A DNA stretch of 64,000 nt, from assembly GCF_964199755.1 (NCBI RefSeq), contig NC_133899.1:24593446-24657445 (forward strand). The letters are read 5' to 3'. Under the pieces are notes generated by a model. It was not told the origin of the DNA, searched no databases, and was given only the letters and a program-made list of their open reading frames with translations. This stretch comes from Larus michahellis (taxonomy: Eukaryota; Chordata; Aves; Charadriiformes; Laridae). Positions 24,601-33,700 of this stretch are shown piece by piece; position 1 is the stretch's first letter, and the number at the start of each line of letters is the position of its first letter. The translations under genes were made by a program, and so were the position numbers.

Positions 24601-25760
24601 TTGTAGAACCATGGAATGGTTTGGGTTGGAAGGGACCTTAAAGGTCATCCAGTGCCGCCCCCTGCCCTGGGCAGGGACACCTCCCACCAGCCCAGGTTGC
24701 TCCAAGCCCCGTCCAACCTGGCCTTGAACCCCTCCAGGGATGGGGCAGCCACAGCTTCCCTGGGCAATTTCGTCCTCAAATCTCGTCTAAATCTCCCCTC
24801 TTTCAGTTTAAAACCATTCCCCCTCATCCCGTGGCTCCCCTCCCTGATCCAGAGTCCCTCCCCAGCTTTCCTGGAGCCCCTTTAGGGACTGGAAGGGGCT
24901 CCAAGGTCTCCCTGGAGCCTTCTCTTCTCCAGGCTGAACCCCCCCAGCTCTCTCAGCCTGTCCTCACAGCAGAGGGGCTCCAGCCCTCCCAGCATCTCCG
25001 GGGCCTCCTCTGGCCCTGCTCCAGCAGCTCCGTGTCCTTCTGCTGTTGGTGGCCCCAGAGCTGGACGCAGTATACTCCAGGTGGGGTCCACCTACCTGGA
25101 TTAGAAGAGCCTTTTAAAACAGACCTTCACCTTTTGCTTGTTGTTCAAAAGCGATTTGGGTTATTCAGAACCTCCTTAAAGCCGAGGCTTGTCCTGACCA
25201 GGAAGGGCAGATCCCTTCTTCACGGGAGGCCCTCACAGGCTGTATCCTCAGAACCCGATCTGGCATCCTCACTGCTGCTGAGGCTCCAGGGGTGGAATGC
25301 ACTCAGCAAGAAAAATGAGGTAGGTCGTTCAAAACAACACTAAACCCTTCAGAAGAAACAAGCTTCTATTGCAAGGAGACTCTTGTGACCTGCCTGCCCG
25401 TCTGGTAATATTATGGTCTGCTTCTTGACCTCTAGTTAATGGGTTTGTCTGATCACCGCTGAGCTCTCTGTAATATCCTGTTCCACTGTGTCTCTCAGTG
25501 TTTGCTTTAAAAAAGAGGCTGTGAAATTAGCGAAGGGCCTGGTCATACCCAGAACCTAATTTAGCTGAAATTCTAAATTCTCTCTTCCCAAGAGCTCCTG
25601 GAAGCTTTGCTCGATCGCCGTCCCTTTCTCTCAAGTTTGAAATAAGATGCGATGCACACGCTGCTCTAATGTTTCCCTTCTGCTTTCCTTGCAATGCAGG
25701 ATTTCAACAAGTGTTAGAGAACTGGAAAACTTCAGGAACATCTTACGAGATATGCGGTGA
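3545..25760 (+). CDS. ERO1A: ERO1A, ER oxidoreductin-1 alpha (whole coding span, 16 coding exons)
   Basis: FAD-dependent thiol oxidase of the ER lumen that passes electrons from protein disulfide isomerase to oxygen, giving disulfides and hydrogen peroxide. The joined exons give 1395 bases, 464 residues, against 468 in human. A signal peptide covers about residues 1-24. The outer, regulatory cysteines are C93, C98, C103 and C130; the inner active site is C387-V-G-C390, followed by C393. FAD contacts known from the human enzyme are all present: R186, T188, W199, S248, H251, R283, R296. N-glycosylation motifs are N276-V-T and N380-I-S. There is no KDEL; human ERO1A is retained through ERp44 and PDI. 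It is called ERO1A rather than ERO1B from the outer-site and C130 region and from its PSMC6/GPR137C neighbours. No frameshift or missing key residue was seen. Confidence 0.97.
3741..4282 (+). repeat. Older CR1, plus orientation, split by a younger CR1 at 3802-3940
   Basis: The left part (3741-3801) has the GAGGGAGCTGG...AGCCTGGAGAGAAGGAGGCTGAG segment. The right part (3941-4282) resumes with GGGAGACCTTCTCGCCCTCTA and runs to an ATTCTATGATTTT tail. The two parts join directly in the CR1 consensus order, so they are one element interrupted by another. Confidence 0.8.
3802..3940 (-). repeat. Younger CR1 3' fragment, minus orientation, inserted in another CR1
   Basis: Begins AATCATAGAATCATGGAATGG (reverse complement of the CR1 3' tail) and ends in the AGCCTGGCCTTGAAAC segment, about 139 bases. 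It lies inside a plus-oriented CR1 of a different subtype and so arrived later. Confidence 0.82.
4754..4885 (-). repeat. CR1 3' fragment in ERO1A intron 1
   Basis: About 130 bases from AGAATCATAGGACGGTTTGAG through the CCCTGCCCTGGGCAGGGACA segment to AGCCTGGCC, minus orientation. It has the subtype with the GC-rich palindrome. Confidence 0.88.
6708..7133 (+). repeat. CR1 element in ERO1A intron 1, plus orientation
   Basis: A 5'-truncated CR1 of about 425 bases ending in CCATTCCATGATTCTGTG. The start is approximate because the left end is more diverged. Confidence 0.88.
9994..10531 (-). repeat. CR1 element in ERO1A intron 1, minus orientation
   Basis: Opens with TCATAGAATCGTAGAATAG, the reversed 3' tail, and runs about 540 bases to the 5' truncation near 10531. 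It closely matches the copies at 24603-25092 and 2656-3252. Confidence 0.9.
11827..11946 (+). CDS. ERO1A: ERO1A coding exon 2 (residues 38-77)
   Basis: Encodes [16 protein letters not shown] and the FNNYKLFP...FRYYK block. C45 and C47 pair with the exon 1 cysteines in the human protein. Acceptor ATCCAACAG, donor GTAATT; 120 bases, phase 0 at both ends. Confidence 0.97.
12181..12402 (-). repeat. CR1 fragment of a distinct subtype in ERO1A intron 2
   Basis: Contains CCAACTGCCTGACTGCTTC and GGGCTGACCAAAAGTTAAAGC, shared almost exactly with the copy at 55165-55625 but absent from the other CR1 copies here. The right end is blurred by divergence. Confidence 0.75.
13079..13172 (+). repeat. Short CR1 3' end in ERO1A intron 2
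   Basis: About 95 bases with GTTGGACTAGGTGACCTTTA and GGTCCCTTCCAACCC, ending in a degraded TTTATGATTCG tail. It lies about 110 bases upstream of exon 3. Confidence 0.8.
13282..13365 (+). CDS. ERO1A: ERO1A coding exon 3 (residues 78-105), outer active site
   Basis: Encodes [10 protein letters not shown]... and the outer cysteine cluster C93-GIRD-C98-AVKP-C103, which exchanges disulfides with PDI and switches enzyme activity. C84 corresponds to human C85. 84 bases, phase 0; donor GTAAGT. Confidence 0.97.
14583..14620 (-). repeat. Very short CR1 3' end in ERO1A intron 3
   Basis: CAGAATCATAGGACGGTTGG followed by GGTTGGAAGGGACC, about 38 bases: only the terminal part of a CR1 in minus orientation. 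Confidence 0.65.
14969..15007 (+). CDS. ERO1A: ERO1A coding exon 4 (residues 106-118)
   Basis: 39 bases encoding [13 protein letters not shown]. Acceptor TTGTCTTTCAG, donor GTAGGT, phase 0 at both ends. Confidence 0.95.
15456..15532 (+). CDS. ERO1A: ERO1A coding exon 5 (residues 119-143 plus two bases)
   Basis: Encodes [19 protein letters not shown]..., including C130, the partner of the regulatory cysteine C93 in the inactive human form. 77 bases, ends in phase 2. The donor GTTTGG is weak. Confidence 0.95.
15624..15697 (+). CDS. ERO1A: ERO1A coding exon 6 (residues 144-168 plus one base)
   Basis: Completes S144 and encodes [20 protein letters not shown] and C165. The preceding intron is only 91 bases. 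The donor GTACAG is non-ideal. Phase closes exactly with exon 7. Confidence 0.95.
16173..16293 (+). CDS. ERO1A: ERO1A coding exon 7 (residues 169-208 plus two bases)
   Basis: Contains the near-invariant block [17 protein letters not shown] with FAD contacts R186, T188 and W199, and C207, which pairs with C237. Ends ...NCF plus AA; donor GTAGGT. Confidence 0.97.
16387..16562 (+). repeat. CR1 3' end in ERO1A intron 7
   Basis: About 175 bases from CCCAGAGAAGCTGTGGCTGC to a CCATTCTGTGATTCTGTGATC tail, starting fewer than 100 bases after the exon 7 donor. Confidence 0.9.
17218..17255 (+). CDS. ERO1A: ERO1A coding exon 8 (residues 209-221 plus one base)
   Basis: 38 bases completing K209 and encoding [12 protein letters not shown]. 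Acceptor TTTCCTCTTAG, donor GTGAGT. This is the variable loop between conserved blocks. Confidence 0.93.
18470..18481 (+). CDS. ERO1A: ERO1A coding exon 9, a 12-base micro-exon (residues 222-225)
   Basis: Twelve bases, GAGACGATGGAG, between a good acceptor (TTTTTTCATCAG after a long pyrimidine run) and a consensus donor GTGAGT. They complete G222, add DDG, and leave one base for G226. With them the loop [15 protein letters not shown] has the same length as human SGQGTSEENTFYSWL. Omission would remove exactly four residues and keep the frame. Confidence 0.85.
19620..19646 (+). CDS. ERO1A: ERO1A coding exon 10 (residues 226-234 plus one base)
   Basis: 27 bases encoding HMFYKWLK after completing G226. 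Acceptor TTTTTGTTCCCAG, donor GTAATC. The next intron is 159 bases. Confidence 0.94.
19806..19898 (+). CDS. ERO1A: ERO1A coding exon 11 (residues 235-265 plus one base)
   Basis: Encodes [20 protein letters not shown] and on to SARYLLQ. It includes C237 and the FAD-contact residues S248 and H251. Donor GTAAAT. Confidence 0.97.
20910..21096 (-). repeat. CR1 ORF2-tail fragment in ERO1A intron 11
   Basis: In minus orientation this translates to a remnant reading [20 protein letters not shown], the C-terminal part of CR1 reverse transcriptase. The element lacks its 3' tail, so it was probably trimmed after insertion. Its ends are approximate. Confidence 0.78.
21350..21596 (+). CDS. ERO1A: ERO1A coding exon 12 (residues 266-347 plus two bases)
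   Basis: The largest exon, 247 bases. It carries the N-glycosylation motif N276-V-T, FAD contacts R283 and R296, and the conserved helix block [20 protein letters not shown]. Ends in phase 2; donor GTAATT. Confidence 0.97.
22343..22412 (+). CDS. ERO1A: ERO1A coding exon 13 (residues 348-371)
   Basis: Completes K348 and encodes [20 protein letters not shown]. Acceptor TTCTGTTTCAG, donor GTAATT; ends in phase 0. Confidence 0.97.
22774..22860 (+). CDS. ERO1A: ERO1A coding exon 14 (residues 372-400), inner active site
   Basis: Encodes [15 protein letters not shown] followed by C387-V-G-C390-F-K-C393. C390 and C393 match human C394-C397, the pair beside the FAD ring; C387 matches human C391, which bonds C85. 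N380 is a glycosylation motif. 87 bases, phase 0; donor GTAAGC. Confidence 0.98.
23426..23559 (+). CDS. ERO1A: ERO1A coding exon 15 (residues 401-444 plus two bases)
   Basis: Encodes [20 protein letters not shown] and, further on, [17 protein letters not shown]. The acceptor is CACGCACAG at 23425. The reading frame is also open for 138 bases upstream (from 23288), but no orthologue has such residues, so that part is intron. Donor GTTAGT. Confidence 0.96.
24603..25092 (-). repeat. CR1 element in ERO1A intron 15, minus orientation
   Basis: Starts TGTAGAACCATGGAATGG and runs about 490 bases. It lacks part of the region around 24765-24785 compared with 9994-10531: GGGCAATTTCGTCCTCAAATC replaces a longer stretch, an internal deletion of several tens of bases. 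Confidence 0.88.
25700..25760 (+). CDS. ERO1A: ERO1A coding exon 16 and stop codon (residues 445-464)
   Basis: Completes R445 and encodes [19 protein letters not shown], then TGA at 25758-25760. The ISTSV-ELENFRN sequence is the conserved C-terminal helix of ERO1 proteins. Confidence 0.97.
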
Positions 25761-26150
25761 GTTCATCGGAGAAAGAGAGACTTACAGTTGTACTGCTGGG
25801 CTGTTGTTCTGGGTTCTCTAAAAAATGGACAAACACCATCATTCCGTCGCACTCCCAACCACTCCACGGTGAAAACCACTCACTGGACCTCCTCGTTGCA
25901 GCTGATTGTCTGTAACCTGCTGATGACAAATATTTTTCTAAGGGGAAAAAAAAAGAAAAAGCTACATTTTTTTTGTATAAAGGTGGGGACTATACGTGAA
26001 GTTTATTTTATATATTGGAAGATGATTCGGAACGCCTTCTTATAAATATTGTTGTACTGTTTTGATGGATTAGACCCATCTCTCTGCCTTCAGAAGCTGG
26101 AGGTAGGGCAAGAACCGTGACACTGAATAAATTTGGTGAAAATTCCGTGT
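25761..26150 (+). other. ERO1A: ERO1A 3' UTR (short form)
   Basis: Runs from the TGA to roughly 20 bases after the first good AATAAA. A longer form cannot be excluded: human ERO1A has a longer 3' UTR. Confidence 0.6.
26126..26131 (+). terminator. ERO1A: ERO1A poly(A) signal AATAAA
   Basis: A canonical AATAAA about 365 bases after the stop codon. It is the first canonical signal on the plus strand that I see after the stop. Confidence 0.6.
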
Positions 26151-27930
26151 CTGCTCCATGCTTCCAACCAGTCCCTTGCTGCCAGTGTCTCTACACTAAC
26201 TTTTTGCTGGGTAAAAAAAGACTGCAAGGGATTGTAGGAGCCTTCTGCTTCCATACCAAGGTGCCTTCCTCACCCTGGTGGAACGTCCTTGTGGCGATGG
26301 GCTGCTCCTGGTGGTCTCTGCTGCGGTAACCCTGCGTGTTGCAGGCTTCAGCGATGGTGTCCTTGTTGAAGGCAAGGAGAGATGAAGTGAGAAGCAGCAG
26401 TGCGCTGGAGGAATGCCGATACTCGCTGTTGGGCCAGCCTTGTGCCTCCTTCTTGGCTAGAACCTTGGGGGAGCACCAGCTGGCCGGGGAAGAGTAAGAG
26501 AGCGCCTTTGAAAAGGTGGCGCTGGCTTTTGGTCTCTTGCTGGAGGGAGAAGGTGGGTACAGGAGGAGGCGAAGGCCAACAGGGCAAGCACAGCACAGTT
26601 CTGCTGCTGCAGCAGAAGATTGGGGGTTTTTTTATGAGCCCTGCAAAGGTGCTCAGCTTCCAGCCAGCGCCTGAAGGCATCTCTCCTCTTCCTCACGTAG
26701 GGCAAGGGGAGCCAGGGCCTGAGTTACAGCCTCTCTTGCAGTGAGCACTGGGACCCATTGGCCTTCCTGCCGCTCCCAGCCCGTTAAAGCGGGTCTGTCC
26801 TCGTTTGGGAGCCGCTTGCCTGGCGCTGGTAGCCAGGCAGGGCTAAAAAGGGAAAGGACATACCCGCTGCGGGGCTGCAGCTCCTCAGAGGCAGCGCAGA
26901 GCTGCTCAGTGGCTGAAGCGAAGTTGAATTTTGCCGCTGCAAGGACAAACAGCCAGGGAAGTAGGACAAAGAGCTCCTGGAGCAGAGCAGGGGGACCCTT
27001 CCTGGGCCAGGCATGGAGGGGCAAGACACCCCGTCCTGCTGCCAGCCCCGATTACACCATCCGCCTTCGCAATGGGGGCAAAGGACAGGCTGGCACGTAG
27101 TCAGAGCTGCCAGAGACTAGACAACCCCAGGACAGGGGTGCAACAGCCCCAGCAGCCATGCTGCTTTTCACCCTGAGCCCCCCAAAAAAACGCGCTTGTA
27201 GGGACAGGAAGGTGCAGCCAGCGTGTGCTCCAGCAAAGCCGCTGCTGTCTGCGGCAAGCTCAAGGCCACGCAGATAAACCTGTGCAAGGAAATAAGGCAA
27301 GCACCGAGTTCCTGAGCTGGGGTTTTTGGCTCCTCCGCAGCTCGGTGCTGCAGAGGAGGCCGGAGGGATCACAAGTCCCAAGAAGGGGACAGAGCACAGC
27401 CCATGCCCTGAATCATCTCCTGCCCCAGGAGCTGTGCGTGTGGAAGCAGAAGGCGGCGAGGGGCAGAGGACATGGTTTGAGCTTGTACCTCATGAGACAG
27501 GGACAAGGGGAAGCACTGCGTCCCTCTGGGCCACAGCCAGCCCCGAGAAACATCAGAGGGTAAAGCACCCTGTGAGGGCAACAGGAAGGAAGGGTGCTCT
27601 GCCCTCCCCAGCCCTGGAAAAACCACAGCTGCAAAGGGGAACTGCAGGACCCCTAGCAAAAGCCACCTCTGTGTGTTCTGCACCCAACCAGAGAGGGACT
27701 CGTGGGGATACTGGTCACACTGGCCAGGACTGAGCTACAGGAGGTCAGGCTCAGCGCTCCAAACCCATCAAGAAGCAGCTTTACCGACGTCTCAGCAGAG
27801 CCATGAGATGTCCAACACAGCCACTGAGCCCCTGGCCAGGACAAGGGGGGCTGCAGGACCACAGCTGGAGCTGGGTCACACCAAGAGCAGAAACCCAGCC
27901 AGGCCTCCAGCAACCTAGCACTGAAAACCC
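26151..27930. other. Intergenic DNA between the convergent ERO1A and GPR137C 3' ends
   Basis: About 1.8 kb of fairly GC-rich DNA with several overlapping open frames on both strands (for example plus 27326-27733, minus 26653-27024). None resembles a protein I know and none is flanked by convincing splice sites. I identify no repeat, RNA gene or exon here. It could include a longer 3' UTR of either neighbour. Confidence 0.5.
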
Positions 27931-27958
27931 CCTTTTTTTTTTTTTATTATTTTTTTTT

Positions 27959-27964
27959 TTTATT
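27959..27964 (-). terminator. GPR137C: Candidate distal poly(A) signal of GPR137C
   Basis: AATAAA read on the minus strand. A second AATAAA lies at 27943-27948 and a more proximal one at 28390-28395, so alternative 3' ends are likely. The surrounding A/T runs reduce confidence. Confidence 0.45.
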
Positions 27965-28389
27965 TCAACATAGTAGTGCTTGGTTACAGTTTAGTGAAGA
28001 ACAAATAGGTACATTCATTGGCCACAGCTTCCTGTTGCAGCCAGCTGCTGCCTGACTGCAAAGCCAAAATACTGTTAAACCATACCAAAAAAAAAAAAAT
28101 AAAGAAAGTTTAATGAAAGGCAACTATGCATTAAAAAAGTCATTGTACTTCTCAGCTATAAATTACTTCAGTAAAACACAGGACCAGCCCCAGCAGGAGC
28201 GGTCAGAGTTTTGAAATTAATGGCCATCCGTACAAATGAATAAAACCAAAACACTTTTTGCCAGTCACTCACAAGTACATTAAGCAATGAGACTCACTGC
28301 CCCGACCTGCCATCCAAATGCCAGGAAGATCGTATGGTTGTTGTGTGCTTCAGTGCAATATGAACAAGGAGCCTGTAGCCCTTTAATTT

Positions 28390-28395
28390 TTTATT
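28390..28395 (-). terminator. GPR137C: Candidate proximal poly(A) signal of GPR137C
   Basis: AATAAA on the minus strand within an A/T-rich run, about 2.2 kb after the stop codon. It could give a shorter 3' UTR than the signals near 27950. Confidence 0.35.
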
Positions 28396-30612
28396 TTTTA
28401 ATTTTTTTTTGCACTACACTCCTTTCCTTCCAAAAAAAAAAAATAAATTAAAGTGCTCCTAGTGCTTTGGAATTTAAGCAAGAACAGGGGCCACTAGCGT
28501 CACTTCTTGTCTTTGGTGACTTACGGGAGAAGAAAGAAGGGCAACGCACCGAGTCCAGGTCCTTCATTAGCTTTGCCATAAGTCAAGCAGTGATTTGAGA
28601 TGGAACAACCCGTTTCTGCAGCCCAGCTGAGGCAAGGGGACAGGTCCCTTAGGCCACACCAGGCAGAGCAGCCGGGAGAGCCAGAGCAGTCAGGGTGGAG
28701 CTCTCTGGTTCAAGTACTAGAGCAAGAGGGATGTGCCGAAAGTTGTCCCCCTCAGAGCCTTCTCTAAAAAGCAGCAGGGGTTTGTTTTTTTTTTTTTTTT
28801 TTTTTGGGCCAGTACAAGTGAAGCAGGTTAGCAAGGAGAGGCCCAGAAGCCACACAGAGGGACTGGGTGTTCTCAGTGACAAGTGACATCTAGCTCAGTA
28901 CAAGTGATGCAGGTGATGGGTGACCAGGCCATACCAGTGAGCACACGGCAAGTGAGGAGAGGCCGGGGCTGCCCCAGTGCTGGGGGTTTCTCTCACACAC
29001 AGCTGTGGACACCGAGGCTGCTTCCAGCACCAGAGCCCAGCCCCACATCCCACAGCACCACGCCAGCCCCTGCCCAGCTAAGTCCTTCACCCCAGCTGGG
29101 TCCTTCAGTGTCAGACTCTGGTTTGAACAGCGGGAGCAGCTCTAGGTACGTGAAAAGCAGTTCCAGTTCAGGTTGTCACTAGAGGTCAGAGCAGTTGCCC
29201 TCCCTGGACCAGTGCCTCCATCCAAGGCTGTGTCCAAAGCTGCTTCGCTCAGCCCCAGGAAGCCAGAAATAACACCAAGCGTCATCTCCAAGAGCCAGAT
29301 GGAGCTATAGGCCAGGTCAAACTTGGCAATTTTGGTTAAAGACAGACAGAGAAACCTTCCCAGACTGACCCAACACACTCAAACCCTGTGTACACCCAAA
29401 GCCTGCTGACACAGCTCCTGTGGCAGTGGGAGGACTCCAGGCCCACAGTCCTGCCCCATGGCAGGGGAAGGGAGAGCAAAGGAGCCCAGGGACCAGCTCT
29501 CTGCAGCATCTGCAACTTCCCTCTGCAACAGCAGGCATTGCCTCCGCAGACAGACACTTCCCGCACCTCTGTGGGGACCCCACTGGTTCACATTCGCTTC
29601 AGGTTAAAACTCTTGGTTATCTGCTAAATGCAATTTAATACTGAGGGGGAAAGGGGAGCCCCACGGCGGGTGAAGAGGAAGAGGAAGCAGGACTGCTCTC
29701 GCCACCCACCAGTTAAAGCAGCCCTAGTTTTACACATGCTTTGGGCCACACGTGTTCCTACAGGCACGCTCTCGCCAAGCCAGCTCTAAGCTCTCCCGGA
29801 AGGCAGCAGCCTATGAAGTCTTGCCCCCTCCATCCACGCCAGCCCTCTTCCTTTGCCACGAGCTAGTGGGTTGGTTACAACATAGTGATCTTAATGCCAG
29901 TAGGAGCACTTGATCTCACCCTCCCAGGCGTCCACTAGGATATGCTTAGAGCCCAGCTTTGAGCCCACAGTCCTAGGCAGGACACTTCAGCAACCAGGTG
30001 AAACGAGGCCCAGCAGTCAAGAGCAAGACCACACTCAGCCCAGAGGCATCAGCCCTGCCAGGTGTGAATATGGCACAGTATGCTTGAACATTCACCACAG
30101 GAGGCCCTGCCTGTAACACGCTCGGCCAGAGCTTCACACTCCCAAGTGAGTCAGGATGCAGAGTACTTCACGGAACACGTCTTTGCAGGAAGACAGTGCC
30201 TCTCCCAGCTATGGATGTGCAATTAAAAGAGTAACTAGAACAGTCTCAGACCAAGCGCGGTCTGAGCAAGATTTCGTTCCTTCCAAGTGTGCAGATAAAA
30301 GTGCAAATATGCATTTGATGTTTCTTTTCTAGTGAGGAAGCTCTGGTGCATTTAGCTGCCAACATCTTGAAGACCAGACCAAGAAAAAGCTTCCAGAGAG
30401 TTCAGCTTCACTTTGCTACATGGTACCTTAAAGTCACAGTTCTCTTGCTTACTGCCTGCAGCCATAGGCTCAGTCCCACTTACAGCTGCAGCAGGTAGTG
30501 GAATGTTTGTGTCGATGAGTTAGATACTCCAGGGAAGAAGGAAAGAGAAAACCAGGTTACAATCCTATACATGAATGCCACTTCTGGGGAAGAAAGGGAC
30601 CTCGCAGCCTCT

Positions 30613-30784
30613 TCAGTTCTGTGGTGCAGGGTATGACCTATGGTGATTATTCATCTCCGAGCCGCCTGCGGCAAAGAGCAAGGGGGCACTGTCTGTAACC
30701 GTTCCGCTGAGATGGGGACCCACGGTGTAGTTGTCATTGCCAGCCAGGGACCCATAGCAGCCAGAGCACTGGGGGGTGGCCAAG
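30613..30784 (-). CDS. GPR137C: GPR137C coding exon 7 and stop (residues 343-399)
   Basis: Completes G343 and encodes the cytosolic tail, with [18 protein letters not shown] and [14 protein letters not shown] before TGA (30615-30613). TDxAPLLF and NNHH match the remembered human tail. Acceptor CTCTCCTCCCAG. Confidence 0.94.
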
Positions 30785-33700
30785 CTGGGAGGAGAGACAG
30801 GAAAAAAAAACAGACACAGACTCTTAGAGATGAGTAATTTGGCTGCAGCTAGTCTCCACTGCCAGGAAAGACTTCTGCTCCCAGTATCCAGGTCTGCAGA
30901 AGCACACTATGCCATGCAAGCACAGCATCTCCAAGGAACCTGGCTTTGATGAAACAGGTACAAGGAGAAGAGGACCAGGCCCTACACCACTGGTCAAGAA
31001 GAGCCAGAACCTCTGAACCCCCCACTACACCCTGAGCAGCAAGTGAAGGCCAAGGCTGTCAGGTTTCCCCCTAGTTCTGCTGGGGATACCAGACCATTCT
31101 CCCCTGTACCAGGTGTTCCTGCAGAGCTTTGTCCCAGCTGGCTCCCAGGGATCATGTCCCTCCCAGGACTTCACCACCTCTCACTTCCCAGTGGAGAAAC
31201 TCCTCTGGAGGTCATTTAAGAGCCCTCTGTCCCCACAGCTGAGGAAGGATCCTAGCAGGATTAGCCCTCCTGGATGAGGCCTCCTCTCTGTAGCCACTGC
31301 ATACTTCTACCTGCCAGCACCCAGAGCAATAGCCACCCCTCAGAGCTGGTCACTTCTATCTCATAAAAACAGCTCCTTGTGAGCTGCAGAAGGGAACAAA
31401 CCCAAGCTTAGTCAGAAGGCTCCTTGGCCCATCCACCTTGCCCAAGCTGCCTCTTAGACCAAAATTTTTTTCCTAAGAGCAGAAGCCAAGAGCTCTGCTG
31501 CGTCCACACAGGGCAGCCGAACAGCAGCTGGGCTTTCCCTTGCCCAGCACAACACTTACCCTCCTTCTCTGGCCCCAAGCCGTGACAAGTCATCATCGCT
31601 GTCATAGCGCCTTGGATTGTCAAAGAAGTAGGCTCTGGAGCTGTAGCTGTGACTATTGACCATCCCCGCTGGAGTCTGTTAAAGAGAAAGGAGATAGGCC
31701 ACAAGTGAGATGTTTCTGACAGTGTTCCTAAAGGCCTGTACCCATACCCCAGGCACCTCGTGACTCCTCAAGCTACAGCAGCTTGCTCACACCTACCAAG
31801 TTCTGACTCAGTCTCTGAGCCCGAAAGAACAGCACCACGAAAGTCGTTGGCACCAGCTCCCAGAGGAAAAGGACCACTCCAAACACCACGTACTCTTCAC
31901 TGCTCACTTCCACATGCACCTGTGGACAGAAGTTAGAGGTCTCTGTATAATCCTAGCCATCAGTAGACCTACACAGCTCCCAAAGCTGGACACTGCACAC
32001 AGCTCTGGAGAACTAGGAATGCAGAGAAACTCTTTATGAAGACAGGAGTCCCTAAACCAGAATAGCGACCCTTACTCAACTACTTTTTTAGTGAGATAGT
32101 TCTCTTTAGTGTGCTACCAGGGTACTGTTAGCTCCCTCCTCACACCAGTGACTCTCCCTTGCACACAGCCATGCCTTATTAAGCATTGCTTTTCTGCTCT
32201 AGTTGACTTGTTCCTCCTCTCCCCCAAAAGAAGAGTTGGCAGGCTAAAACTGAAGAGCACAACAGGGGATCCTGCCTGAAGAAGTAGCCAGAGGAAGATT
32301 CCAGCTTGCTCTGGTGGAGAGAGCAAGCACGGCTTCTGAAGGCAGAAATCCAGCTCACCTGGGGATGTCGAGAACCAGACACCATTACCCAAAGCTCTTT
32401 TCCCCTACACATGCCCTCACAGGGTGGCAGAGTAACTGCTTGTCACTTTACTAGCTCTTGATTGGTGTCACAGACACTTACCTTATCTGAAAGGTTGTCC
32501 CAGCCATAGTTAAAAGGACCAGGAACGTTGTCAGGAGATATGGCCACAGCTACCAGGTTATAGCAAGCCCTTGAGGAATACAGAAGAGCGACTACAGATC
32601 CCACAAGAATCGCCTGGCAGACAGATGTTCCCTAGAGCAGGAAGAAAAACAGTTTTAATACAGACCTTCCTACAAAGCCAGAATTCCACACACACGCCCC
32701 CCGCCTTCCCCTTAAATGCGTGAGAAGGTGTGCAGGCAAGAATGACCTAGAACATTTGTATGTTGTTGCTAAAATATTCAGAGCTGGTTAAGAGCTTCCT
32801 TGTGTGATGAGTTCATTGCAGTAGCAGAGCTACACAGCCAGTGTCACCAGGGAGCAAGGGACAACTTGAGGCACAGGAGTGCCACTCAGGATCTCAGTCA
32901 GCTTCAAACTGGTAGTCCAGAGAGATGCCACCCCACCCACTGCCTTTCTGTGGTGGTCTCCTGAAGGCCAACCAACAACCATTAAGAAAATCAACTTGCT
33001 GCTTCTACACCCTGATCAGACTCTGCAGCAGAGATGTCCACCCAGCTCATTCACTCTGCAGCAGTTCAGCACCCCCACATTGAACACATTTATCTAGGAA
33101 GGAAGCCCAAATATTTGGGGTGGGCAACTCTGAGAACAGGGAGACAGATCCAGCACCTGAACCCCGGCGCTGCTGTGGGACAAACCAGGCTTTGCTAAAC
33201 ACAACTGTAAAGAAGGCAGTGTGATAAAGGGCAGCTAGATGTTGTGGGACATCTGCCTCCTACTATCTGTCTTGTGTTGGTGAAGAACAACTTTCTCCAC
33301 AGTGTTTCAGATGCAGTGCTGTCAGAGGGACAGCTGCATGAGGTACCCTGAAGGTCCTACCTTTCTCGGACAGATAGCCATGGGAGAAGCAGCCACTTGA
33401 AGATCTGCAAGTGTCTCCAGTTCTTTGCTAAATACACCCCTTAAATACAGCCTTTTAATAGCTACCAGGAGCCACCAAGTCACTGCAGAGCAGAAGCCAG
33501 GAAGTGGGCAGGCAAACACATCTCAGCAGCTGACTTGCCTTTGTAGTTAGGGAGACAAATCTGCTCAGGAAGCTCATCTCATTGACCTGCTCCACATCCA
33601 AGCTATGGGTACACCAGTTCTACTTTCCTAGCTTTCCAGCACTTGCTCAAGACAGTGCCTTGGAAGAGTCAGCATGAAAGTGCTGCTGACAGACAGGCCC

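Larger units (their letters stand above)
27940..30612 (-). other. GPR137C: GPR137C probable 3' UTR
   Basis: About 2.7 kb downstream of the GPR137C stop with no recognised repeat family or coding signal. It contains several A- or T-rich homopolymer runs (around 28088, 28390, 28430, 28788). The distal end is placed by AATAAA signals on the minus strand; the true end needs transcript data. Confidence 0.55.
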
